The notes under the pieces are model-generated. The model was not told the DNA's origin. It made no database searches and saw only the letters and a program-made list of their open reading frames with translations. 64,000 bases of DNA from NCBI GenBank assembly GCA_023392535.1, contig JAEVYY010000007.1, forward strand, positions 62,001 through 126,000. The letters are read 5' to 3'. Origin of the DNA: Bacillota bacterium. GTDB lineage: Bacteria > Bacillota > Clostridia > Lachnospirales > Lachnospiraceae. Below are positions 8,789-17,863 of the stretch, piece after piece. The position numbers and the translations under genes were made by a program. How positions within the stretch are numbered: position 1 is the first letter of the stretch; each line of letters starts with the position of its first letter.

Positions 8789-10554
8789 AGAAGAAAAAAG
8801 AAAATTCCATACGTTTACTGTTAGAATGGGCTGGGAAGGATAAATATTTTCTGTACCTGTCGATTTGTTGTTCACTCATAAGCGGGCTTTGCACTATGAT
8901 TCCTTATTATGGAGTATATCAGGTGCTCACCGCAGTTTTCCTGAATACCTGCACAAAAGAAGTGCTGGTTTCTAATAGTCTATTGATCTTTGCTGCGCTT
9001 GTAGCTCGCTTTGTGTTATTTGGATGTTCCGGAGCATTATCACACAAGGGAGCCTACCGCACACTTTATAAGGTTCGATGCAGGATCATAGAGCATATGG
9101 CAAGGGTTCCCTTAGGGGTATTAAATGAACATAACACAGGTTCTTTGAAAACGGTTCTAAATGAGGATATTGAAAATTTAGAGCTGTTTCTGGCCCATCA
9201 TCTTCCAGATTTTATTTATTATATGTGTGGTCCGGTTGCTATATTTATTTATCTTTGTTCCGTGAATCTCCCGTTAGCTCTGATTTCTTTGATTCCGATG
9301 GTGTTGGCACTGATCGTAATGGGGATCATGTTTTCGGGCATGTCAAAGGTATTAGGAGAGGCCAATCGGTCTCTTGTAAATATGAATTCGGTGATCATTG
9401 AATACATAAGCGGAATGAAGGTCATAAAGGCATTCCATATGGGAAGTGACTCTTTCCTAAAATACAAGAATGCCATCTTGAAAGAAAATACAATCTGGAA
9501 TCAGATTTCTAAAAAAATGGGTCCTCCTTATGCCTCCTATGTCGTGATTACAGAATGTGGACTGCTTTTTATGGTGCCGATTGGAGGATATTTTTTTTTG
9601 CAAGGTGCTCTTTCGACAAATGTATTTCTGTTATTTCTTTTTATTGGATCTTTCTATTTGACAGAGTTAAGACCACTTCAGGAACTTGGCTCGAACTTTG
9701 CAAAGGTGCTACAGGCAGTGACGAAGACAAAAGAAATTCTGGATATTCCTATTTTTGAAGGGGGAGATTGTTTTCCCATTCGACATAACATCTGTTTTCA
9801 CAATGTAAGCTTTGCCTATCCTGGCAAAGAAAAGACAGAGGTGCTGACAAATTGTAATCTGTTGATACACCATGGGGAAAAGGTAGCATTGGTCGGTAGA
9901 TCCGGAGCTGGGAAGAGTACGGTGATTCAATTGATCGCAAGGTTCTATAATGTGACAAAAGGCAGTATTACGATAGGCGGAGTGGATGTTCGGAATTTAA
10001 ATTATGAACAACTTTTAGAAAATGTGTCTATCGTCTTTCAAAAGACCTTTTTGACAAGGGATAGTGTTTTTGAGAATATTCGAATGGGTTCCAAGGCTAC
10101 GTTGGAACAGGTAAGAACGGCGGCAAAAAAAGCGCAGATCGATTCCTTTATTATGAGTCTTCCCAATGGATATGAAACGAAAGTCGGCAGCTATGGCACG
10201 CGTTTTTCGGGGGGAGAAAAACAAAGGATTGCGATTGCAAGAGCCATCCTTAAAAATGCTCCCATTCTGATTCTGGATGAGGCAACATCGGCAGCAGATC
10301 CTGAGAATCAACTGGAAATAGATAAAGCGATCTATCATCTTTGCGAAGGGAAAACGGTACTGATAGTCGCCCACCGTCTCAGTGCATTAAAAATATGTGA
10401 TCGTATTGCTGTTGTGGAGGATCATAAGGTAAGTAATATCGGAAATCATGAAGAAGTCTTACATGAAAATGCCTATTACAGAACAGCGTGGGATAGTTTT
10501 CGGAAAGCAAGGACGTTTGCGTATTTAATGCAAGGAGGGATAGCACATGAATGA
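8785..10554 (+). CDS. ABC half transporter (exporter fold, YbtP/IrtA-like), first of pair
   Basis: 589 aa. An N-terminal six-helix ABC transmembrane domain (about 20-310) is followed by an ATPase domain: Walker A GRSGAGKST, signature FSGGEKQR, Walker B LILDEATSAADPE, H-loop IVAHRLS. The longer frame opening at 8746 is rejected: ATG 8785 overlaps the preceding stop (ATGA) and has AGAAGGA upstream. It pairs with the next gene. Exporter-fold pairs beside iron regulators and ECF genes are known to import chelated iron (YbtPQ, IrtAB); drug export is the alternative. Confidence 0.85.
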   Translation: MKKKKENSIRLLLEWAGKDKYFLYLSICCSLISGLCTMIPYYGVYQVLTAVFLNTCTKEVLVSNSLLIFAALVARFVLFGCSGALSHKGAYRTLYKVRCRIIEHMARVPLGVLNEHNTGSLKTVLNEDIENLELFLAHHLPDFIYYMCGPVAIFIYLCSVNLPLALISLIPMVLALIVMGIMFSGMSKVLGEANRSLVNMNSVIIEYISGMKVIKAFHMGSDSFLKYKNAILKENTIWNQISKKMGPPYASYVVITECGLLFMVPIGGYFFLQGALSTNVFLLFLFIGSFYLTELRPLQELGSNFAKVLQAVTKTKEILDIPIFEGGDCFPIRHNICFHNVSFAYPGKEKTEVLTNCNLLIHHGEKVALVGRSGAGKSTVIQLIARFYNVTKGSITIGGVDVRNLNYEQLLENVSIVFQKTFLTRDSVFENIRMGSKATLEQVRTAAKKAQIDSFIMSLPNGYETKVGSYGTRFSGGEKQRIAIARAILKNAPILILDEATSAADPENQLEIDKAIYHLCEGKTVLIVAHRLSALKICDRIAVVEDHKVSNIGNHEEVLHENAYYRTAWDSFRKARTFAYLMQGGIAHE

Positions 10555-12250
10555 GAATCAGCCAATGCGGTGGAATAAAGAGCTTATTATTTCCCTCTGT
10601 TTTGTTATATTAGAAGGAATGCTGTCTGGTTGTAATTTTATAGTGATGTTTGATGTATTAAAAGCTTTGTGGAAGCAGCAGATGTCCATGGAAAAAATAG
10701 GGATCATCACAGGAGAAATTGCAGGTATTTTTCTTCTGAGGTTAGTAATTTACAGCTATGGCTATGTAAAAGGGCAGATGGGCGGCGCCGGAGTCAGCAA
10801 AGAGATACGATTATTTCTTGGAGAAAAGCTAAGAAAAATTCCCCTTTCCAGATTTCAAAAATCACAGACAGGAGAGTATATCAATGTAGCAACTGAAAAT
10901 GTGAATAGCTACGAACAGATATTGACACATAAAATAGGGGATATCATAAAAAATCTGACACTCTCCGTCATGCTGGTTATTTTTGTGGCAACTTTATACG
11001 CTCCTTCGGCATGGGTCCTGTTTTTTGCACAACTTTTATTTTTGCCTGCGATTGCAGTTTCTTTTTACGCGGTTAAAAAATTTGGAACGAAAAAGAATGC
11101 TATTTGTGCAGAAAATGTCAGTAGTATGGTGGAATATATTACGGGGATCCAGACTTTTCGGGCATACGGGATTGCTGGAACAAAAAACAAGTCGGTTACA
11201 AAATCTATGAAACAATTTAGTGATATCAGTTTTCTTTATGAGGTAAAAATTATACCAGATGGCATGTTCTATAGCATATTGATTGGGAGTACACTTCCGT
11301 TGGAGATCCTGATTGCAGGAAATGCATGGATAAACGGGAACTTAGAAATGACCTCTTTTCTAATGATCTGTCTGTTGCCCCTGTTCTTGTCAAAACTAAT
11401 GGGTACTATATTTGTAGATATGACAAGCTATAAGAATTTAATGATAGCAAAACAAAAAATCAATGCGGTTGTTACGATTCCGGAGGAGAAGCAGACCAGT
11501 CAGGTATTTACTTCGCAAAAACATGATATTGTCTTTGAACAGGTCAACTTTTCTTATGAGTTGGGCGAACCTGTTTTAAAGGATGTAGATCTGAACATAG
11601 AGAATCAAAAGCTAACTGCAATTGTGGGGGATTCCGGTTCAGGAAAATCAACGATTTTAAATCTAATTGCAAAATATTATGATCCGGATACAGGAACGAT
11701 CAGGATAGGTGGGCACTCTATACAAGAGATAGGAACGGATCAAGTGCTTTCACAAATTTCCATGGTGGATCAGGAGGTTTTTCTTTTCGATGATAGCATT
11801 CGTAATAATATTCGATATGCAAAGATGGACGCCGCGGATGATGAAATCGAATGGGCCTGCAAGGAAGCGAATTGCGATGAATTTATACGAAAAATGCCAC
11901 GGGGATACGATTCGATGGCTGGCGAAAACGGAAACCAGCTATCAGGGGGCGAGCGGCAGAGGCTTTCCATAGCCAGAGCGATCTTAAAAGATGCGCCCAT
12001 TCTGCTACTGGATGAAGCGACAGCAAATCTGGATGTGGAAAATGAATTAGCCGTAAAACAAGCAATTGTAAACCTGCTGAAAAAGAAAAAGACAGTCGTG
12101 ATGATTGCGCATACAATGTCCATAGTAAGACAGGCCGATAGGATTCTTGTGATTGACGGAGGAAAAGTCTTAGAATCGGGAACGCATGAAGAACTGCTCA
12201 GTAAGAATGGGAAATACAAGGCTATGTGGAATGCAGAACAACAGTTATAA
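10547..12250 (+). CDS. ABC half transporter (exporter fold, YbtQ/IrtB-like), second of pair
   Basis: 567 aa with the same layout as its partner: membrane domain about 10-300, then Walker A GDSGSGKST, signature LSGGERQR, Walker B LLLDEATANLDVE and H-loop MIAHTMS. It overlaps the upstream gene by 8 bases and has GGAGGGAT at the ribosome site, so the two are almost certainly made as a heterodimer. Last gene of the operon. No terminator was found in the following 130 bases, so read-through into the CotH gene is possible. Confidence 0.85.
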   Translation: MNENQPMRWNKELIISLCFVILEGMLSGCNFIVMFDVLKALWKQQMSMEKIGIITGEIAGIFLLRLVIYSYGYVKGQMGGAGVSKEIRLFLGEKLRKIPLSRFQKSQTGEYINVATENVNSYEQILTHKIGDIIKNLTLSVMLVIFVATLYAPSAWVLFFAQLLFLPAIAVSFYAVKKFGTKKNAICAENVSSMVEYITGIQTFRAYGIAGTKNKSVTKSMKQFSDISFLYEVKIIPDGMFYSILIGSTLPLEILIAGNAWINGNLEMTSFLMICLLPLFLSKLMGTIFVDMTSYKNLMIAKQKINAVVTIPEEKQTSQVFTSQKHDIVFEQVNFSYELGEPVLKDVDLNIENQKLTAIVGDSGSGKSTILNLIAKYYDPDTGTIRIGGHSIQEIGTDQVLSQISMVDQEVFLFDDSIRNNIRYAKMDAADDEIEWACKEANCDEFIRKMPRGYDSMAGENGNQLSGGERQRLSIARAILKDAPILLLDEATANLDVENELAVKQAIVNLLKKKKTVVMIAHTMSIVRQADRILVIDGGKVLESGTHEELLSKNGKYKAMWNAEQQL

Positions 12251-12382
12251 AATAGGAGAATAAACTTTAAAAATAAATTAAATAAAAATTAAGTATTTAT
12301 GTATATCATTGTTAAATAGGAAGCATGATGATAAGATAGGATTTATCGCAAAATTAAATGTAACACGAAAAGAAGTGGTAAA

Positions 12383-14779
12383 ATGAATCGAAATTATTTA
12401 ACAATATATACCCTGATCGGTCTGATTATCATCAGTTCCTATTCTATTTATTCTATCTTTGCAAAAGAAATAACAGGACGCGAAAATTCAAATAATAGAG
12501 CTATAATGAGCGAAAAACTAGTCAAGATTCGAAATGAGGAGGAATTTCAGCAATTTGCAGAAGACGTAAATAATGGAAATACGTATGCCGGCCAGCAAGT
12601 GGAGCTCACAGCAGATTTAGATTTTCATCTGGTGACGGATGCAGTTTCTGTTGGAATTGCAGATAGTGAGAATCGTTTTCAGGGAGTCTTCAATGGAAAT
12701 GGACATAAGATAGAGAATCTGGATATTAAGATTCCAGATGGAGAAGCTGGATTATTCGTAAATCTTGGAGGAATCGTATGTAATTTAAAGGTAGTAAGTG
12801 GAACGGTAACGGGACTCATAAGTGGTGGAGTAGCAAGTTCCGTCACAGATACTGGTGTGATTGCCAATTGTAGTAATGCGGCGACCGTAACAGGCAAGAC
12901 AGCTGGGGAAATGGCAGGTGTTTCGAAAGGGACCATTATCAATTGCGTAGCCTTAGGAACAGGCAGTACTGCGATAGTAGGAGAAAAATCCTATGGTAAG
13001 GTAACGGATTGCTACAATCGGAGCAATGCAATAATTTTAGAACTAAATGATAATCTTGCCAGACTTCGCAATCTATATCCGATTAACAATTGGGAACAAT
13101 GGAAAATGAATGAGAGTGTACCAGAATTAACAGAACAAAAGGCATCACTTCTATATACGTCCACAATCCAGATTATGCTATCCAATAAGAAACAGTCAAT
13201 CGTAAGCTATTTTTCAGAACTGGAGAATGCATGGTGTTTTGCAATACCGGAAGGTACAGAGAATCAAAAAAGAATACTAGATCTGGAATTCACATCCAAT
13301 ATAAGTGATACGATAGAGATTCCAATGGATCAAGACGTTTATTTTTATGAAAAAGAAGGCATTCATTATGTATTTAAATTCTTAAAAAACGATTCGGTTC
13401 CTTCGATTTTTGTAAATACAGAATCTGAAAAAGATGGTCTTGCTTATCTGGAAGCTGATAAAAAAAATAAACTAACTGGAGATATGACGGTATTAAGTGA
13501 ACATGGTGCGACGAAGTATACAGGTATGCTAGATTTTATCACCGGAAGGGGAAATGATTCCTGGTCCGCAGCTAAGAAAGGATTTAATCTGAAATTAGAA
13601 AAAGCAGAAGATTTATTAGGGATGGGGACAGACAAGGATTATGTGTTACTTCCAGGCTACAGAGACAATTCTTTGTTGTCCTATAAGATGATACAAGATA
13701 TGGAAAAGCAGATGCAAATCGCATATGCACCGGAATCAAGGTTGGTCAATCTTTATATGGATGGGAACTACTTGGGATTATACCTATTCACTGAAAAGAT
13801 AGAAATTGGTAAGAATCGCTTTGCTATTAAAAACCTTTATAAAGAAACAAAAAAGAAGAATGCGAATAGCCTTTCACATTTTAAGCAGAAAACCTGGTCT
13901 AATGCTGCTACAAAAGCGGAAAGAGTCTGGTATGACATTCCAAATGAGCCTCTTGATTATACGGGTGGTTATCTATTAGAATTGGATGTAGAGGATTATG
14001 ATGAGAAGCAGAGTCGTTTTGTCAGTGACAACGGGACGAATATTACTTTAAAAAGTAATACGTATGCCACGAAAAGACAGGTGGATTATATAGCAGATCT
14101 GTGGCAGGACTTTGAAGATGCAGTTTCGTCGAAATACGGCTATAACAAAAAAGGAATTTATTATGCAGATTATATTGATATGGAATCGTTTGCAGATCAG
14201 TGGCTTATGTTTGAATTGAATGAAGACGCTTCCATGATTGGGAGTATTTACTTTTATAAGGACTCGGATCTTATAGGAGATGGTCGAATCTATGCGGGGT
14301 ACGCCTGGGATGTGGAACATTCCTTTACGGAAGAAAAAAATAGAACAAAAAGCTGGATTATGGGGCGCATGCAGGAAGAACTGAAGGAATCGGCACCTTA
14401 TTGGACTTTGTTATATCAACATGAGGACTTTGCACAACGAGTGTATCAGGAATGGAAGAATAAATATCTGCCTGCATTGGAAATTTTGCTGGATACAACG
14501 GAGGAGAACCAATCAGAAAATTTATGTAGTATCACGGAATATGAAAGATTGTACACGTATGCAGCAGCCATTAACAGTACGAAATGGAAAGAGTGCAACT
14601 GGTGGGATAAAGGAGAGCATATTCGGATGTTTTTGACAGAAAGAATGCAATTTCTTGAAAAATCTTTGCAAGCTTACCATATGGGTTATGATTATTATGG
14701 AGAAGAGGATGGTATTTTTTATGGATATTACAATGCATCCGATAATGAGACAGAGGATCGTAGAGAAGTGATTCGTTAG
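12383..14779 (+). CDS. CotH-kinase-domain surface protein with GLUG-like repeats
   Basis: 798 aa. An N-terminal membrane anchor or signal (about 5-28) is followed by a beta-helix-like region (about 50-210) with GLUG-type elements such as FQGVFNGNGHKIENL and GLFVNLGGIVCNLKV. A CotH domain spans about 355-740: DFITGRGNDSW, FNLKLEKAEDLLGMG, WVLLPGY-like VLLPGYRDNSLL, LVNLYMDGNYLGLYLFTEKIE and, later, YAGYAWDVEHSF. CotH proteins are atypical protein kinases in spore coats and also occur in secreted proteins with other roles. Target unknown. The ribosome site is weak (AGAAGTGG). A terminator follows at 14802. Confidence 0.85.
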   Translation: MNRNYLTIYTLIGLIIISSYSIYSIFAKEITGRENSNNRAIMSEKLVKIRNEEEFQQFAEDVNNGNTYAGQQVELTADLDFHLVTDAVSVGIADSENRFQGVFNGNGHKIENLDIKIPDGEAGLFVNLGGIVCNLKVVSGTVTGLISGGVASSVTDTGVIANCSNAATVTGKTAGEMAGVSKGTIINCVALGTGSTAIVGEKSYGKVTDCYNRSNAIILELNDNLARLRNLYPINNWEQWKMNESVPELTEQKASLLYTSTIQIMLSNKKQSIVSYFSELENAWCFAIPEGTENQKRILDLEFTSNISDTIEIPMDQDVYFYEKEGIHYVFKFLKNDSVPSIFVNTESEKDGLAYLEADKKNKLTGDMTVLSEHGATKYTGMLDFITGRGNDSWSAAKKGFNLKLEKAEDLLGMGTDKDYVLLPGYRDNSLLSYKMIQDMEKQMQIAYAPESRLVNLYMDGNYLGLYLFTEKIEIGKNRFAIKNLYKETKKKNANSLSHFKQKTWSNAATKAERVWYDIPNEPLDYTGGYLLELDVEDYDEKQSRFVSDNGTNITLKSNTYATKRQVDYIADLWQDFEDAVSSKYGYNKKGIYYADYIDMESFADQWLMFELNEDASMIGSIYFYKDSDLIGDGRIYAGYAWDVEHSFTEEKNRTKSWIMGRMQEELKESAPYWTLLYQHEDFAQRVYQEWKNKYLPALEILLDTTEENQSENLCSITEYERLYTYAAAINSTKWKECNWWDKGEHIRMFLTERMQFLEKSLQAYHMGYDYYGEEDGIFYGYYNASDNETEDRREVIR

Positions 14780-14801
14780 AAAACTAAAAATAATGTCAAA
14801 C

Positions 14802-14837
14802 AATAGCACCAGTTTATGCTGGTGCTATTGCTATTTT
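14802..14837 (+). terminator. Terminator after CotH gene
   Basis: AATAGCACCAG pairs perfectly with CTGGTGCTATT across a 6-base loop, followed by GCTATTTTT. The T-run is slightly interrupted. Confidence 0.75.
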
Positions 14838-14873
14838 TAGGAAAGGAATTTACCAGTTACAGGAACGTGTATA

Positions 14874-14902
14874 TTGACAGATTCTAAGAATGATGCTAAT
14901 AT
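14874..14902 (+). promoter_or_regulatory. Promoter for the LysR gene with long leader
   Basis: TTGACA (14874-14879), a 17-base spacer and TAATAT (14897-14902). Transcription would start near 14910, giving a leader of about 210 bases before ATG 15118. The leader is open in frame with the regulator and encodes a basic, hydrophobic peptide. I see no SAM riboswitch or T-box signature in it. Confidence 0.55.
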
Positions 14903-15117
14903 CATATCATTCATACCAAACAAGTATGAATTACTTAAAAAGACGGAGGAGACTAAAAGTAGTGATGGGTCTACTTGCAGCATCAGTTATTTTTACGATC
15001 CACAAAATATTGATCAACTGTCTCGACCATAGTGTGCTTGATGCCAGAATTACAAGAAATGGAACCAGGACATTTTGTTGCATGTTTCTTATATCAAAGA
15101 TAATCAGTGGAGGAAAG

Positions 15118-16020
15118 ATGACGTTACAGCAAATAAGATATGCCGTTATGATTGCAAATACGAATTCTATAAATGAGGCTGCGAAACAGCTTTTTATGTC
15201 CCAGCCCAGTCTGTCTGGCGCAATCAAAGATTTGGAAGAAGAAATTCAGATCAGTATCTTTAGAAGGACCAGTAAAGGAGTCTTTCTCACGACACAGGGA
15301 GAAGAATTTTTAGGGTATGCGAGACAAATATTAGGGCAGGTGGAACTCTTACAAGAAAGATATTTAGAAAATAAGAATAGTAAAAAAAAATTTGGTGTAT
15401 CAACCCAGCATTATTCCTTTGCCGTGAAAGCCTTTGTGGAATTGGTAAAGAGCTATGATATGAGGGAATACGAATTTGCCATAAGAGAAACGAGAACTTA
15501 TGAAATATTCAGCGATGTGAAATCAGGAAAAAGTGAAATCGGAATCTTATATACCAATGATTTTAATGAAAAGATCATACATAAGTTACTGAAGGAAAAT
15601 GCACTCGAAATGCATGAATTGATTCAGTGTAAGGCCTATGTCTACTTATGGAAGGGGCATCCGCTTGCAGACAATGAAAAAATAACCATGGAAGATTTAA
15701 GGGAATACCCTTGCCTGTCTTTTGAACAGGGAGAAAAAAATTCTTTTTATTTTGCAGAGGAAATTCTAAGTACCTATGATTATAAAAAAACAATTAAGGC
15801 ATGCGACAGAGCAACCCTTCTTAATCTTATGGTAGGAGTAAACGGATATACATTATGTTCTGGAATCATATGTGAAGAATTAAACGGATCCAATTATAGA
15901 GCCATTCCTCTTGAGACAGATGTAATTATGAATATTTATTATATTACCAGAATGAATGTAATAATGAGTAGCATAGGAAAAAAGTATATTGAAGAATTAA
16001 AAGAATATGTGAATAGATAA
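15118..16020 (+). CDS. LysR-family regulator of the methionine/hydroxyacid operon
   Basis: 300 aa. The N-terminal winged helix is plain: MTLQQIRYAVMIANTNS, then AAKQLFMSQPSLSGAIKDLE. An effector domain (about 90-295) follows. The frame is open back to 14890, but the family always starts at the MTLQQ position and GGAGG lies just upstream, so ATG 15118 is chosen. A perfect terminator follows. The gene sits 113 bases before metN in the same direction and is the natural regulator of that operon. It is closely similar to the LysR protein at 34716 (shared QHYSF.VKAFV, RATL.NL..G.NGYT and SFEQGE segments). Confidence 0.85.
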   Translation: MTLQQIRYAVMIANTNSINEAAKQLFMSQPSLSGAIKDLEEEIQISIFRRTSKGVFLTTQGEEFLGYARQILGQVELLQERYLENKNSKKKFGVSTQHYSFAVKAFVELVKSYDMREYEFAIRETRTYEIFSDVKSGKSEIGILYTNDFNEKIIHKLLKENALEMHELIQCKAYVYLWKGHPLADNEKITMEDLREYPCLSFEQGEKNSFYFAEEILSTYDYKKTIKACDRATLLNLMVGVNGYTLCSGIICEELNGSNYRAIPLETDVIMNIYYITRMNVIMSSIGKKYIEELKEYVNR

Positions 16021-16023
16021 TAG

Positions 16024-16053
16024 AAAAAACTGATAGCTGACTATCAGTTTTTT
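16024..16053 (+). terminator. Terminator after LysR gene
   Basis: AAAAAACTGATAG and CTATCAGTTTTTT form a perfect 13-base-pair stem with a CTGA loop and a T-run. Confidence 0.9.
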
Positions 16054-16133
16054 CTATTATGCAAGTCAAATAAGTAGTGATATGATAAAAAAACAAAGTC
16101 TACTATATAAATAGGAAATAGAGGTATTGAAAT

Positions 16134-17180
16134 GTGATTGAGTTAAAAAATATAAATAAGGTATTCCAATCCAATGGGACTGTAGTAGATGCTGCAAAAA
16201 ATGTAACTATGAAGATTGAGGATGGTGAAATTTTTGGAATCATTGGATACAGCGGTGCTGGAAAAAGTACCCTGGTAAGATGTATAAATTTATTGGAAAG
16301 ACCTACTTCAGGGCAAATATTTTTGGACGGTCTGGATCTGACTTCCTTAAAGGAATCAGAACTTAGAATGATAAGAAAAAACATCGGAATGATATTCCAG
16401 CAATTTAATTTATTTGCATCCAGAACCGTTTATCAAAATGTGGCATATCCATTAAGGCATAGCAGGCTCTCAAAAGCAGAAAAGAAGAAAAGAGTACATG
16501 AATTACTTGATTTAGTAGAACTAAAAGACAAAGCAAAGTGTTATCAATCACAACTTAGTGGCGGGCAGAAACAAAGAGTAGCAATTGCCAGGGCATTGGC
16601 TAATCATCCCAAAATCCTATTGTGTGATGAAGCAACCAGTGCATTAGATCCCCAGACAACAGAGTCCATTCTGAAATTATTAAAACAGTTAAATGAAAAG
16701 CTTGGTATCACGATTATACTAATTACGCATGAGATGCAAGTCATTAAGTCTATTTGTGATAAAGTTGCAGTCATGGAAAATGGAAGGGTAGTAGAAAGTG
16801 GAGATGTATTTTCTGTATTTGCGTCTCCCAAGAAAACGATAACCAAAGACTTTATCGATACAACATCAAATCTTTCTAAAATTAATCAATTACTGGAAGA
16901 AAAAGCAGACATAACAAACATCAATCCAGGCGAATGTATTGTAAAATTCAAATATTTAGTCAGAAGCTCCTCCGAAGCCTTGGTTTCAACTATATCCAGG
17001 CAATTTCATATAAATGTAAATATTATTTTTGCAAATGTTGAGCTGATTGGTTCGGAACCGTTGGGAGGGCTCGTGGCTATCCTTAGTGGAAGACCAGATG
17101 ACATTGAAGATGCACTTAATTACTTGAGAGATAAAAATGTAGGGGTGGAGGTAATTTTGGATGGAAGAAATTTTACTTAA
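16134..17180 (+). CDS. metN: Methionine ABC transporter ATPase
   Basis: 348 aa. Walker A GYSGAGKST (about 38-46), Q-loop, signature LSGGQKQR, Walker B LLCDEATSALDP and H-loop ITHEM. The C-terminal 80 residues form the NIL domain typical of MetN, which binds methionine and inhibits transport. The start is GTG 16134 behind GAGG; the ATG two bases earlier is out of frame. It overlaps metI by 20 bases. The family imports L- and D-methionine and related acids. First gene of a six-gene operon. Confidence 0.93.
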   Translation: MIELKNINKVFQSNGTVVDAAKNVTMKIEDGEIFGIIGYSGAGKSTLVRCINLLERPTSGQIFLDGLDLTSLKESELRMIRKNIGMIFQQFNLFASRTVYQNVAYPLRHSRLSKAEKKKRVHELLDLVELKDKAKCYQSQLSGGQKQRVAIARALANHPKILLCDEATSALDPQTTESILKLLKQLNEKLGITIILITHEMQVIKSICDKVAVMENGRVVESGDVFSVFASPKKTITKDFIDTTSNLSKINQLLEEKADITNINPGECIVKFKYLVRSSSEALVSTISRQFHINVNIIFANVELIGSEPLGGLVAILSGRPDDIEDALNYLRDKNVGVEVILDGRNFT

Positions 17181-17841
17181 ATACTTTCCCAATGTAGTAA
17201 CAAAGATGCCAGAATTTTATAAATGCATACAGGATACTTTAGTGATGGTTGTGTGGTCAGGGAGCATAGCCATTGTGATGGGGGCTATCATAGGGATATT
17301 ACTGATTGTAACAAAGAAAAATGGATTATTGGAAAATATAGCGGTATATCAAGTAGCAGATAAATTAATCAATTTGTTTCGATCGATTCCTTTTATTATC
17401 CTGCTGACAGGATTGATGCCATTGACACGAGATATTATGGGGACCGCCATCGGAGTGGAAGGTGCAATTGTTCCGCTGATATTCGGCACGGTTCCATTTT
17501 TTGCAAGACAAATGGAAAGTGTACTGTCAGAAGTATCTCCTGGGTTGGTTGAAGCGGCAAAATCCATGGGAGTAAGTAAGCTGGAAATCATATTTGATGT
17601 ATATTTAAAAGAGAGTATACCGCAAATTACGAGGGCAGTATCCATTACGTTGATTAGTTTAATCGGTCTTACTGCGATGGCAGGTGTGGTGGGTGCCGGA
17701 GGTCTTGGAGACTTTGCAGTCCGTTATGGACATGATAGAAATCAGACGGATGTCACTTATGCTACGATTATTGTACTTGTAATCATGGTTAGTATGATCC
17801 AGGTGGCAGGAAATCAGCTTGCAAAGAAAAATACAAATTAA
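17161..17841 (+). CDS. metI: Methionine ABC transporter permease
   Basis: 226 aa with five to six membrane segments. It carries the MetI-type EAA coupling loop around EAAKSMGVSKLEIIFDVYLK (about 137-156) and the IPFIILLTGLMPLTR segment. The start lies inside the end of metN, behind GGGGTGGAGG. The next gene begins 22 bases later and is an enzyme, not metQ, which is unusual. Confidence 0.93.
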   Translation: MEEILLKYFPNVVTKMPEFYKCIQDTLVMVVWSGSIAIVMGAIIGILLIVTKKNGLLENIAVYQVADKLINLFRSIPFIILLTGLMPLTRDIMGTAIGVEGAIVPLIFGTVPFFARQMESVLSEVSPGLVEAAKSMGVSKLEIIFDVYLKESIPQITRAVSITLISLIGLTAMAGVVGAGGLGDFAVRYGHDRNQTDVTYATIIVLVIMVSMIQVAGNQLAKKNTN

Positions 17842-17863
17842 AAGATGAGAAAGGAGAGTGTTT

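Noticed and set aside
14890..15117. LysR protein starting at 14890 with a 76-residue extension
   Set aside because: LysR proteins begin at the helix-turn-helix; ATG 15118 has GGAGG directly upstream. The extension is only noted as an open leader.
16054..16133. Possible SAM riboswitch before metN
   Set aside because: The 80-base gap after the LysR terminator is too short and has none of the S-box conserved segments; a T-box motif is also absent.
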